A stretch of DNA of 7,776 nucleotides from Oscillospiraceae bacterium. Lineage in GTDB: Bacteria > Bacillota_A > Clostridia > Oscillospirales > Ruminococcaceae. Every line of letters starts with the position of its first letter. Position 1 is the first letter of the stretch. This document shows positions 1 through 6,871 of the stretch, piece by piece. Where the stretch lies: the NCBI GenBank assembly GCA_017440445.1, contig JAFSHE010000105.1, positions 1 through 7,776 of the forward strand. Reading direction: 5' to 3'. The notes under the pieces are model-generated. The model saw nothing but the letters and a program-made list of their open reading frames with translations. It did no database searches and was not told where the DNA came from. The translations under genes were made by a program, and so were the position numbers.

Positions 1-1055
1 ATCACATACTCCTTACCCTCAAGGCGCACAAGACCCTTTTCCTTTGCACCTGTCATGCCGCCGCATGCAACAAGATCGTCAAATGCAACTATCTCGGCAC
101 GGATAAAGCCCTTCTCAAAATCAGTGTGGATCTTGCCCGCTGCCTGAGGAGCCTTTGTACCGTTTGTGATGGTCCACGCACGAACCTCCTGAGGACCTGC
201 GGTGAGATAGGAGATAAGTCCCAGCAGGCGGTATCCTGTCTTGATTATTCTCGCAAGACCCGAGGACTCAAGATTGAGGTCAGAAAGGAACATCGCCTTG
301 TCCTCGTCGCTCATGTCGGATATCTCAGCCTCTATCTGCGCACATATAGGAAGGACCTCTGCATGCTCCTCCTCTGCGATGGCGCAGACAGCCTTGTACT
401 CTGCGTTGTTGTTGATATCTCCCGTAAAATCTGCCTCGGAAAGATTTGCCGCATAGATAACAGGCTTGTTGGAAAGCAGGGGAGAGCTTCTGATTATCTC
501 ACGCTCGTCGTCGGAGTAGTCATAGCTTCTTGCAGACTTGCCGTTGCTGAGATGCTCGATAAGGGACTCCAGAAAATCTACTTCCTTCTGAAGGCTCTTG
601 TCGCCCTTCATCAGCTTCTTTGTACGGTCAAGGCGGCGCTCAAGTATCTCGATATCAGAGAAGATAAGCTCCAGATTTATGGTCTCGATATCCCTCGCTG
701 CGCCGATGCTTCCGTCAACGTGGATGATGTTGTCATCGTTGAAGCAGCGTACAACGTGAACGATAGCGTCCACCTCACGGATGTTGGAAAGGAACTTGTT
801 TCCGAGACCCTCGCCCTTGGAAGCGCCCTTTACAAGACCTGCGATATCAACGAACTCCAGTGTTGCGGGGGTGAACTTCTCAGGCTTGTACATCTCTGCG
901 AGAACGTCAAGACGTTCATCGGGAACGGAAACGATACCCACATTCGGCTCGATAGTGCAGAAGGGATAATTGGCAGACTCAGCGCCTGCGTTTGTAAGTG
1001 CATTGAAAAGTGTACTCTTGCCGACATTCGGCAGACCTACCATACCTAATTTCAT
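1..1055 (-). CDS. ychF: Redox-regulated ATPase YchF (Obg-family, ribosome-associated), C-terminus cut by window edge
   Basis: YchF/OLA1 is a cytoplasmic P-loop NTPase of the Obg family that prefers ATP to GTP and associates with ribosomes; it is nearly universal in bacteria. The first 351 residues are visible. The P-loop GLPNVGKST is at residues 7-15, the G3 motif [14 protein letters not shown] lies near residues 69-82, and the G4 position reads NLSE, the NxxE form that marks YchF and explains its loss of guanine specificity. A coiled-coil helical insert follows the G3 region. The C-terminal TGS domain is recognised by [11 protein letters not shown] and [12 protein letters not shown]. Homologues are about 363-366 residues, so only about a dozen C-terminal residues lie beyond base 1. 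The ATG at 1055 is preceded by GAGAGAGG (1064-1071 on the plus strand) at 8 bases, and the protein starts [14 protein letters not shown] exactly as the family does. It is divergent from the lipoprotein gene and has its own promoter. Confidence 0.97.
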   Translation of the reverse strand, partial: MKLGMVGLPNVGKSTLFNALTNAGAESANYPFCTIEPNVGIVSVPDERLDVLAEMYKPEKFTPATLEFVDIAGLVKGASKGEGLGNKFLSNIREVDAIVHVVRCFNDDNIIHVDGSIGAARDIETINLELIFSDIEILERRLDRTKKLMKGDKSLQKEVDFLESLIEHLSNGKSARSYDYSDDEREIIRSSPLLSNKPVIYAANLSEADFTGDINNNAEYKAVCAIAEEEHAEVLPICAQIEAEISDMSDEDKAMFLSDLNLESSGLARIIKTGYRLLGLISYLTAGPQEVRAWTITNGTKAPQAAGKIHTDFEKGFIRAEIVAFDDLVACGGMTGAKEKGLVRLEGKEYV

Positions 1056-1097
1056 ATATGTGACCTCTCTCAGTTGAAATAAAATAAATACATATTT

Positions 1098-1126
1098 ATT
1101 GTACCATCTTTTCATGTTTTTTTCAA
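1098..1126 (-). promoter_or_regulatory. Sigma-A-type promoter of ychF
   Basis: Read on the minus strand, TTGAAA (1121-1126) is followed after exactly 17 bases by TACAAT (1098-1103). A TGG directly before the -10 hexamer gives an extended -10. The predicted start site is near 1091, giving a leader of about 35 bases that contains the Shine-Dalgarno site. Assigned by match to the consensus only. Confidence 0.75.
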
Positions 1127-1184
1127 GCCCTATTTCGGCAGTAAATGGCATAACAGAAAGATACTTTTGAACTTTAGAAATTAT

Positions 1185-1212
1185 TTACTTTATTTAGGTA
1201 AATATTAAGTAA
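1185..1212. repeat. Imperfect AT-rich inverted repeat between divergent promoters
   Basis: The left arm TTACTTTATTTA (1185-1196) and the right arm (1199-1212) are complementary over 12 bases around a GG centre, except for a two-base TT bulge (1205-1206) in the right arm. It sits 58 bases downstream of the ychF -35 box (1121-1126) in plus coordinates and 53 bases upstream of the lipoprotein -35 box (1266-1271). It could be an operator for either gene, but AT-rich DNA produces such dyads by chance, so function is uncertain. It has no GC-rich stem or T-tract that would suggest a terminator. Confidence 0.4.
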
Positions 1213-1265
1213 CTCGCTGTGCGATATTACCCAAAACCCATTGGAAATATTGTACGAAATAAATA

Positions 1266-1294
1266 TTGAAATAAAAACAGGGTTACGGTATAAT
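1266..1294 (+). promoter_or_regulatory. Sigma-A-type promoter of the solute-binding lipoprotein gene
   Basis: TTGAAA (1266-1271), a 17-base spacer and a perfect TATAAT (1289-1294). The predicted start site near 1301 leaves a leader of about 60 bases before the ATG at 1362. The sequence AAATATTG occurs at 1245-1252 and again at 1261-1268, where it overlaps the -35 box; this direct repeat with a 16-base period may be a regulator site or chance. Confidence 0.82.
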
Positions 1295-1361
1295 CAAGGT
1301 GTAGACTGTGGTTCGATCAAATGTTAAACACAAAACTAAAATTACTTTATGGAGGTACAAC

Positions 1362-2888
1362 ATGAAGATCAAGGCAATTCTTGCCGGACTGCTGGCAGCT
1401 GCTTCTGTTCTGTCGCTCACAGCGTGTGACGAGGCTCCCGCAAGCACAGGCACATCCGGCGGTGCAGCAGGCGGCACATCCAATGCTCCCGGTATGACAA
1501 GCGCTCCTGTTGCAACAACACCCGTTTCTACCACTACTTATGCAGAGAACGAGGCTGTTAACGACGCTATCAAGGAGATGGACGTTACAAAGCTCGACAA
1601 CCCCGAGCTTGAGGTAACAGACAGAATCGAGTGGATGGCTTGGTGGGATATCGATGAGACAACTCCTGCAGCTATTCTTTATAAGGATGTTTACGGCATC
1701 CCCACAACAGGTAAGTATCCTGACCGTGACGGCCGTATCTTCGACTACACACAGGTTACATACGCTGACCGATATGACAAGCTGGCAACAGCTATTTCTT
1801 CCGGTGACTCCCCTGACCTGTTCCCCTTTGAGATGCTCGACTTCCCCTACGGCGTGCTTAAGGGCAGATACAACGCTATCGACGATATCGTAAATGTTGA
1901 TAACGGTAAGTGGGACGGCGCTAAGGATATGATGGAGCAGTTCAGACTTGGCGGCAAGTACTACTGCGCATTCTATGAGATCTCCTTTAACAATATCATG
2001 TACTATCGTACAAGCATCATCGAGGACGCAGGTCTGCAGGATCCCAGAACAATGTTTGAGAACGGTGAGTGGACATGGGATGCATTCCTTGACATGGCAC
2101 GTCAGTTCCAGAGCAGCGGCGATAACAAGTATGCTATCGACGGCTACAACCCCGAGAACGACTTTGTAGCATCCACCGGTGTTCCTATGATCGGTAACGA
2201 TGGCACAAAGATCGTAAACAACCTGCACGATCCCGCAGTTGAGAGAGTAGAGGAGAATATGCTGACAGTTCTCCAGAGAGAGAACCTGCGTTACCCCAGA
2301 CACGAGCTTAACAGCTGGAACGTAAACCCCAAGGAGTGGTCCAACGGTAATATCCTGTTCTACTGCGACGGCGGTACATGGGTATTCGAGGAGACACTGG
2401 CTATCTTCGCTAAGAAGTACGGTTGGGAAGAGGACGAGATCAAGTGCGTACCTTTCCCCAGAGATCCTCAGGCTGACAAGCACTACATCACAGCTAAGCA
2501 GGACTCCCTGATGTGGGTAAAGGGCTCCGACAATGCTAACGGCGTTGGCGCATGGCTCGACTGCCTCGTAACAGCATCTCAGGATCCTTCCGTAAGAGAG
2601 GCTGCTAAGGCTCAGCAGAAGGAGAACAAGGGTTGGTCTGACTACAACCTCGACGCTATCTTCGAGTGGTCCTCCCTCAACAATCCTCAGGGTCTGACAC
2701 CTATCTTCGACTTCAAGGGCGGTCTTGGTGAGGTTTCCGATGGTTCTGCTACACAGAATCCTATCCAGTCTCTGACAAACATGGTTTACCTGACAGGTGA
2801 CCAGTCCTACACACAGCTCCGTGCAGAGCACGAGCCTGCTATCCAGGCTGCTATCGACGAGATCAACGCTTACATTGCTAAGCTGTAA
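1362..2888 (+). CDS. Extracellular solute-binding lipoprotein, family 1 (ABC sugar uptake type)
   Basis: A 508-residue membrane-anchored receptor that would capture a substrate, probably an oligosaccharide, outside the cell and deliver it to an ABC permease. The N-terminus has charged MKIK, a hydrophobic core and lipobox LTAC, so Cys22 should be lipidated after signal peptidase II cleavage. Residues 24-60 form a Gly/Ala/Ser/Thr/Pro-rich linker. Family hallmarks are LATAISSGDSPDLF (141-154) and the tryptophan-rich GEWTWDAF (235-242) after YYRTSIIEDAGL, typical of SBP_bac_1/8-type proteins. The ATG at 1362 is chosen because GGAGG (1351-1355) lies 6 bases upstream and the signal peptide starts there; an in-frame GTG at 1308 would put extra residues before the signal sequence. 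No permease, ATPase or glycosidase gene is adjacent, and promoter plus terminator make it monocistronic. Codon use is strongly biased (AAG, AAC, GAC, TTC, GAG), suggesting high expression. Substrate cannot be told from the sequence. Confidence 0.93.
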   Translation: MKIKAILAGLLAAASVLSLTACDEAPASTGTSGGAAGGTSNAPGMTSAPVATTPVSTTTYAENEAVNDAIKEMDVTKLDNPELEVTDRIEWMAWWDIDETTPAAILYKDVYGIPTTGKYPDRDGRIFDYTQVTYADRYDKLATAISSGDSPDLFPFEMLDFPYGVLKGRYNAIDDIVNVDNGKWDGAKDMMEQFRLGGKYYCAFYEISFNNIMYYRTSIIEDAGLQDPRTMFENGEWTWDAFLDMARQFQSSGDNKYAIDGYNPENDFVASTGVPMIGNDGTKIVNNLHDPAVERVEENMLTVLQRENLRYPRHELNSWNVNPKEWSNGNILFYCDGGTWVFEETLAIFAKKYGWEEDEIKCVPFPRDPQADKHYITAKQDSLMWVKGSDNANGVGAWLDCLVTASQDPSVREAAKAQQKENKGWSDYNLDAIFEWSSLNNPQGLTPIFDFKGGLGEVSDGSATQNPIQSLTNMVYLTGDQSYTQLRAEHEPAIQAAIDEINAYIAKL

Positions 2889-2910
2889 TATCTCAAATAG
2901 CTTGTAACAG

Positions 2911-2943
2911 AACGGTATCACCGAAAGGTGATACCGTTTTTTT
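2911..2943 (+). terminator. Rho-independent terminator of the lipoprotein gene
   Basis: A perfect 12-bp stem (AACGGTATCACC at 2911-2922 with its complement at 2927-2938) closes a GAAA tetraloop and is followed by seven Ts (2937-2943). It begins 22 bases after the lipoprotein stop codon. Confidence 0.95.
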
Positions 2944-2963
2944 GCAGTTAAAAAGGAGCGGCG

Positions 2964-2992
2964 TTGACTTCTGCACGGTCGGGTGATATAAT
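2964..2992 (+). promoter_or_regulatory. Sigma-A-type promoter with extended -10 for the kinase-fold gene
   Basis: TTGACT (2964-2969), a 17-base spacer and perfect TATAAT (2987-2992), with TGA at 2984-2986 giving an extended -10. It lies just 20 bases after the T-tract of the preceding terminator. The predicted start near 2999 gives a short leader of about 26 bases. It also rules out translation from the in-frame TTG at 2992, which overlaps the -10 box. Confidence 0.85.
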
Positions 2993-3024
2993 TGAAGAAA
3001 AAGCATCACGGAAAAGGAGAGATC

Positions 3025-4062
3025 ATGTCCGACACCATAGAATTTGAACAGGAATTACGTGATATATTCAAGCTGTTTTATGACGATCCCCCCACCACAT
3101 TTGAAACAATAGAAACCAGCCGCAGCGACACAGATTTCAGGGAGGTGGCAATTTCGCAGCTTTCCTCCGGGGAAATGGCGGTGATAAAGCTTTCCGACAA
3201 CACCTTCACATTCCCCGATAAGATAAAGATGTGGCAGCGCACTATCAAGGAATACCACAGGCTTGGGTATTACTGCCCCGAGATATTCCCCGACAAAAAC
3301 GGAGAATTTCCGACAGTACGATACAAGGGTCACAGCTGCGTTGCATACGCAGAGGAATACTCCCCCTACCGACCCGCCGAGTACCGCTCAGAAAACAGCT
3401 CCGACATGGATATAATCCCCAAGGAGAAGTACGAAAAAGATGCGTGGATGATGACTGCAAAAATAGCCTCGGAATATTTCTCGTATACGAAGTACCCCTC
3501 GGGCTACTGCCTTTTTGAGACCTTCTGTCCCAGCGACAAGACCGATGAAGTCCTTGAGGACGCTATGGAATGGCACAAAAACGCACAAACGCTCCCCGAG
3601 GAGCTTCAGCCGCAGATCGAACGGATATGGCAGCTATGGTGGGAAAACAGGAACGCTCTTGAGCCGCTCTACAAAACGATGCCGACCTCCGTCTTTCAGG
3701 CAGACCTGAACTCCACAAATATTCTGCTGAACGAGGACGAGAAGTTTGTCGGAATATATGACTTCAACCTCTGCGGCAGAGATGTTTTTCTGAACTATCT
3801 GTTCCGTGAAACATTTACCACTGATTTTGAAGCGGAATTAAATGCGATACTGGGCAGGCTTAAGCTTGTCAGCCCGCACTACCGTTTTTCTGATATCGAA
3901 AAGCAGGTCGCACCTATGCTTTACCGCTGCCTTAAACCCATCAGGAAATATTATATGCTGGAGGATTTTAAGGACGATATGCCCGCCCTGAAAAAACATC
4001 TTGACGAGATAGAGCATTATCTCACAGCGGATATTGACTTCTCATCCTGCATGGACGCATAA
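3025..4062 (+). CDS. Aminoglycoside phosphotransferase / choline-kinase-fold protein (APH family-like)
   Basis: A 345-residue soluble protein with the marks of the eukaryotic-like small-molecule kinase fold. AVIKL (K55) is a plausible ATP-contacting lysine in the N-lobe. The C-lobe has QADLNSTNILL (225-235), matching the catalytic loop HxDxxxxNIL with Asp227 and Asn232 kept but His replaced by Gln225, and GIYDFN (243-248) matching the metal-binding DFG-like motif with Asp246. Length fits APH/choline kinase relatives. No signal peptide or membrane segment is visible. The ATG at 3025 follows AAAAGGAGA (3012-3020) at a good distance and sits about 26 bases from the predicted transcription start. 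The gene is monocistronic. The substrate is unknown: sugar, amino alcohol, aminoglycoside or protein are all possible, and nothing nearby indicates antibiotic resistance specifically. Confidence 0.75.
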   Translation: MSDTIEFEQELRDIFKLFYDDPPTTFETIETSRSDTDFREVAISQLSSGEMAVIKLSDNTFTFPDKIKMWQRTIKEYHRLGYYCPEIFPDKNGEFPTVRYKGHSCVAYAEEYSPYRPAEYRSENSSDMDIIPKEKYEKDAWMMTAKIASEYFSYTKYPSGYCLFETFCPSDKTDEVLEDAMEWHKNAQTLPEELQPQIERIWQLWWENRNALEPLYKTMPTSVFQADLNSTNILLNEDEKFVGIYDFNLCGRDVFLNYLFRETFTTDFEAELNAILGRLKLVSPHYRFSDIEKQVAPMLYRCLKPIRKYYMLEDFKDDMPALKKHLDEIEHYLTADIDFSSCMDA

Positions 4063-4065
4063 AAC

Positions 4066-4099
4066 AAGCCCGAAAGAACTTTGTGTTCCCTTCGGGCTT
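4066..4099. terminator. Shared (bidirectional) terminator between convergent genes
   Basis: AAGCCCGAA (4066-4074) pairs perfectly with TTCGGGCTT (4091-4099); an inner GAAC/GTTC pair (4076-4079 with 4085-4088) extends the hairpin. On the plus strand it is followed by a T-rich tract that, after an interruption, contains eight or more Ts (4109-4117). On the minus strand the tail is GTTTTATG, a weaker U-run. It starts 3 bases after the kinase-fold stop and ends 3 bases before the minus-strand stop, so it probably serves both. Confidence 0.85.
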
Positions 4100-4102
4100 T
4101 AG

Positions 4103-4825
4103 TTATTTCTTTTTTTTACGCCATAACCGACCTGTCACGACAAGCCACACAAGTCCTGCCGCTCCGAGTACAGGTACAGAAATATCTATCACAGGTGCGG
4201 CAGCCTCACAGTATCCTGCGGCAAGCGAAAGCAGATTGTTCGCCGCATGCACAAGGATACAGGGAACAACACTTCCGCTCCTGAGCGCAAGCACTGCCAG
4301 AAAATATCCCAGCACGAAGGTATAGGGGAGCTGCACAAGGCTCATGTGATACGCTGCGAAAAACAGCGCAGATATCACTGCGGCAGCGGTCTCTCCCCGC
4401 TCTGAAAGCCTTGACAGCACCGCTCCACGGAATGCAAGCTCCTCCGACAAGGGAGCAAGCACCACCGTATACAAAGCGTGCAGCCAGAACTCCATACCGC
4501 TCAGCTTTTCCGAGGAGCTGCCCATATCAAGCGGCAGCAGCCTTATCACAAACGTCACAAGGCATGAGAAAAGCACCGCCACGAACAGAAATATAAACGG
4601 CTCAAATCGGCTGTAATCTGCTTTTTTCTGCGGGAGCGATATCCTCCCGCAAATGGCGAAATGCACCGCTGTATTCACCCCGAGAACACATATAATATTC
4701 AGCAGGAAAGCGGATCCATAGCCAGAGGAGAGTCCTCTGAAAGCCGCCATTAAAAGAACTCCCGCAAGCTGCGACAGCACGAATGCTGCCGCCACCCGCA
4801 GGATATCCTCGTATTTTTTCATCAT
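4103..4825 (-). CDS. CPBP family intramembrane metalloprotease (CAAX protease homologue), short member
   Basis: A 240-residue polytopic membrane protein of the CPBP (CAAX protease and bacteriocin-processing, Abi/Rce1) family, putative glutamate-dependent or metal-dependent intramembrane proteases. The three conserved motifs are present: EELAFR (E128, E129, R133), FAAYH (F156, H160) and HAANN (H193, N197). About seven or eight hydrophobic segments are apparent, and the C-terminus is strongly basic (RLWRKKKK), likely cytoplasmic. The first ATG (4825) overlaps the TGA of the upstream gene as ATGATG, a 4-base overlap typical of translational coupling; the second ATG (4822) is an alternative start that changes only one residue. 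It is the last gene of the minus-strand operon, ending 3 bases before the shared terminator. Substrate is unknown; family members act in bacteriocin immunity, peptide maturation or membrane-protein processing. Confidence 0.9.
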   Translation of the reverse strand: MMKKYEDILRVAAAFVLSQLAGVLLMAAFRGLSSGYGSAFLLNIICVLGVNTAVHFAICGRISLPQKKADYSRFEPFIFLFVAVLFSCLVTFVIRLLPLDMGSSSEKLSGMEFWLHALYTVVLAPLSEELAFRGAVLSRLSERGETAAAVISALFFAAYHMSLVQLPYTFVLGYFLAVLALRSGSVVPCILVHAANNLLSLAAGYCEAAAPVIDISVPVLGAAGLVWLVVTGRLWRKKKK

Positions 4826-5880
4826 AACTTACCCGACAGCAGCTCGTAGAAAAATGTCGGGATAAAGCGGAAGGTCAGCGTATCCGCTGCAAGCACCAGC
4901 ATGATGATGACAGTAAAGCGGGACAGGAATACTCCCCAGCGGCGTGCCGCACTTACCTCCCAGACCTTTTCAACACGATATTTCCTTATCTTGCGCAGCT
5001 TGAATATCGCCATGATAACGCCCACGATAAGCAGAGTAAACACCGCAAAAAGGAATATTGTAAAGGCTATCACCGCAGGATGCTCGGAATTCTCCCCGCC
5101 GAGGCTGCTCATATAAGCCTTCACAGGGTCGAGGGAGTAGAATATCATGATTATTCCCGAAATGCTGTTGAACATCGCATGCATAACGGTGGTGGTAACG
5201 ATGGACTTTGTGGACACCGCAATATATCCCAGACAGATTCCAAGCGCCGTTGCATAGAACACCTGCTGAAGATTTCCGTGGGTAAGTCCGAAAAGCAGAC
5301 CCGAAACAAAGATAGCAAAGCCGTTTCCGTAGGGACGAAGGCTCTCCATCACTATGCCTCTGAACCAGAATTCCTCGAATATCGGCGCTATCACCACAAG
5401 CTGAAACAGCAGTATCAGCGCACAGGGAAGATTTTCGGGAGCAAGCTCGTTTACGGTGTTGAAGGACTTGTTGAGGTCCGTATCTGCAAAAAGCTGCGAT
5501 ATCAGCATAGTTACAAGATTGATGGCTATACCTATTCCGTAGATAGCCGGGAACATTCCCAATGCACTTCCGAAATACTTAGGCTTTTTGTAGATATTCG
5601 CACACATTCCCTTGCAGGGCTTTCTGAAGATGATAAGCGCCGCAGCTATCGGGATAACATACAGGAATATGAACGACAGCAGCGTATCAAGGAAATACAC
5701 AAGCGTTATATCCATCTGCTCAACAGGCAGCGGAATAAGTCCCAGCACAACGCTCGCCACTGCCCTTGAAACAAAAACGATTATCATCATAAGCCCGAGT
5801 CTCAGGCATACGCTCTTAAAACCGGGCATCTTATCTTCCTCGGGGATAAGCTCCTCCGTCATCACAAGTTCTTCTGACAT
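4822..5880 (-). CDS. CPBP family intramembrane metalloprotease, long member
   Basis: A 352-residue membrane protein carrying the CPBP core: EEFWFR (E169, E170, R174), FGLTH (F197, H201) and HAMFN (H234, N238). About eight or nine hydrophobic segments are seen; two lie beyond the core (about 268-293 and 319-341) and are separated by a basic cytoplasm-like loop (KLRKIRKYRVEK, 294-305). The first 20 residues are acidic (MSEELVMTEELIPEED), unlike a signal peptide. The start at 5880 is supported by AAAGGAG (5886-5892) 5 bases upstream; in-frame ATGs at residues 7 and 18 are less well placed. It starts 13 bases after the shikimate-kinase-family gene and overlaps the next CPBP gene by 4 bases. The two CPBP proteins are not close copies, differing in length, N-terminus and motif flanks, so a recent duplication is unlikely. 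The membrane substrate is unknown. Confidence 0.92.
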   Translation of the reverse strand: MSEELVMTEELIPEEDKMPGFKSVCLRLGLMMIIVFVSRAVASVVLGLIPLPVEQMDITLVYFLDTLLSFIFLYVIPIAAALIIFRKPCKGMCANIYKKPKYFGSALGMFPAIYGIGIAINLVTMLISQLFADTDLNKSFNTVNELAPENLPCALILLFQLVVIAPIFEEFWFRGIVMESLRPYGNGFAIFVSGLLFGLTHGNLQQVFYATALGICLGYIAVSTKSIVTTTVMHAMFNSISGIIMIFYSLDPVKAYMSSLGGENSEHPAVIAFTIFLFAVFTLLIVGVIMAIFKLRKIRKYRVEKVWEVSAARRWGVFLSRFTVIIMLVLAADTLTFRFIPTFFYELLSGKL

Positions 5881-5893
5881 GGCTGCTCCTTTC

Positions 5894-6409
5894 TCAGTCC
5901 TTGCTGATAAGTCGGTGATAGTCTGCTATCTCCGATACGGTCTCCTCTATACTCTTTCCAAGACAGTCGATGGTTATGTCTGCGTACTCCTCGTAGAGAG
6001 CCTTTCTGCGCTGAAATACCTGAGTGATGGTATCCTGCGGGCGCATGGCTATTCCACGGCTCTTTATGTTGTGCAGACGCTTTTCCACCTCGGGTACGGG
6101 CAGGGAGAGGTAATACACCATTCCATGCTCCTTGAGATGGAGCATCGCCGTGCGGGAATACACCGCACTTCCTCCCGTGGCGATAACACAGCCGCCCGTT
6201 TCCTCTACGGAGCATATAGCACGCTCCTCTGCGATACAGAATGCGTCAAGCCCCTCGCTGTCGATGATGTCCTGAAGCAGTCTGCCTGTATCATTCTGTA
6301 TAACGATATCCGTATCGATAAAACGATAGCCCATAGCCTTTGCAAGCAGAACTCCGATGGTGGATTTTCCGCAGGCGGGCATTCCGATAAGTACAATGTT
6401 CTTGTTCAT
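5894..6409 (-). CDS. Shikimate kinase family protein (AroK-like, atypical substrate site)
   Basis: A 171-residue cytoplasmic P-loop kinase, the normal length for shikimate kinase, which phosphorylates shikimate at the 3-position in aromatic amino acid synthesis. The Walker A is GMPACGKST (9-17); DTD (32-34) matches the pair that holds Mg and shikimate; the lid region has R118 and R123; QRR (133-135) precedes Y139 and Y142 near the second shikimate arginine. Two departures stand out. The usual FR (Arg58 in the M. tuberculosis enzyme) is F57-C58 here, in GLDAFCIAEE, and the GGG loop reads TGGS (78-81). Both sit at the shikimate site. The codon is TGT, one transition from CGT. Related Clostridia proteins, as I recall them, also lack this arginine, so this may be a subfamily with another substrate. 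The ATG at 6409 follows AAAGGA at 6 bases. No other aro gene is nearby. Confidence 0.82.
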   Translation of the reverse strand: MNKNIVLIGMPACGKSTIGVLLAKAMGYRFIDTDIVIQNDTGRLLQDIIDSEGLDAFCIAEERAICSVEETGGCVIATGGSAVYSRTAMLHLKEHGMVYYLSLPVPEVEKRLHNIKSRGIAMRPQDTITQVFQRRKALYEEYADITIDCLGKSIEETVSEIADYHRLISKD

Positions 6410-6428
6410 GTTCTTTCCTTTGTTCTTT

Positions 6429-6842
6429 TTATGTAGGGGGAGCTTTCTTCATCCTTTTTGCCGCTCCCATTATCGCTCCCACTATCGCCGAAACAAGCGA
6501 TATCACGGCGAAGGGTATTATCTGTGCATACAGATGCGGGGCGTAGTATATCTTTCCGCTGTGCGGGTTGATGGATATATCTATTTCTTTACCGTAATAC
6601 TGCTCAACCGTTTCAAGTTCGACAAAATTACCGCCTATCAGCAGTGTGGGAAACATTTCCCGCTCCTTGTACGACTCGCCGCTTTCATCCGTGTAGGAGC
6701 CCATTACCACGCCTTGCGGCAGACCGATAAAGTCGATAACTGCCGTTGTTTTATAGCACGGAGCCAGAACGACTGCCGCATATATCAGATGAAACAGCGC
6801 AATACCAGCAAAAACGACGGCAACGATAAATGCTTTTTTCAT
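6429..6842 (-). CDS. Small two-helix membrane protein resembling DUF3592
   Basis: A 137-residue protein with a hydrophobic segment at about 4-28, an intervening soluble domain of about 75 residues and a second hydrophobic segment at about 105-127, ending in a basic, proline-containing tail (KRMKKAPPT). The middle part ends with GKEIDISINPHSGKIYYA (84-101), which resembles the 'G..v.V.YNP..p..a' ending of DUF3592 domains; the resemblance is by eye. The function is unknown. I chose ATG 6842 because GGAG (6851-6854) lies 8 bases upstream and the signal/TM segment follows at once. The frame stays open further upstream to 6935, but that would overlap the acetyltransferase gene by 64 bases and add a polar, non-membrane stretch. 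It lies 29 bases after the acetyltransferase and 19 bases before the shikimate-kinase-family gene. Confidence 0.75.
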   Translation of the reverse strand: MKKAFIVAVVFAGIALFHLIYAAVVLAPCYKTTAVIDFIGLPQGVVMGSYTDESGESYKEREMFPTLLIGGNFVELETVEQYYGKEIDISINPHSGKIYYAPHLYAQIIPFAVISLVSAIVGAIMGAAKRMKKAPPT

Positions 6843-6871
6843 ATCTGCATCTCCATGGTATTTAGGTAGAT

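Larger units (their letters stand above)
1056..1361. other. Divergent intergenic region ychF / solute-binding lipoprotein
   Basis: AT-rich 306-base gap with no credible coding sequence. It holds a minus-strand promoter for ychF, a plus-strand promoter for the lipoprotein gene, an imperfect AT-rich dyad in between and a short direct repeat next to the lipoprotein -35 box. No riboswitch or terminator was recognised. Confidence 0.8.

Noticed and set aside
126..1049. 307-codon open frame on the plus strand opposite ychF.
   Set aside because: The minus strand encodes an unmistakable YchF over the same bases; the plus frame has Cys/Leu-rich nonsense composition and no ribosome-binding site.
1347..2921. 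Long (524-codon) open frame antisense to the lipoprotein gene, with a Cys/Val/Leu-rich translation.
   Set aside because: It is the shadow of strongly biased codon use in the real gene. The translation has no family features, no Shine-Dalgarno site, and reads through the terminator hairpin.
2992..3024. TTG start adding MKKKHHGKGEI to the kinase-fold protein.
   Set aside because: The TTG overlaps the -10 box of the gene's own promoter and would lie upstream of the predicted transcript start; ATG 3025 has a good Shine-Dalgarno site.
5080..6436. Two sizeable plus-strand open frames opposite the CPBP and shikimate-kinase-family genes.
   Set aside because: Both are antisense to genes with clear catalytic motifs and have no start signals or recognisable domains.
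6839..6856. Tiny five-codon frame (MEMQI) whose TGA overlaps the start of the DUF3592-like gene, a possible leader peptide.
   Set aside because: No ribosome-binding site precedes it, and the GGAG inside it is needed as the Shine-Dalgarno site of the real gene; chance is the simpler explanation.
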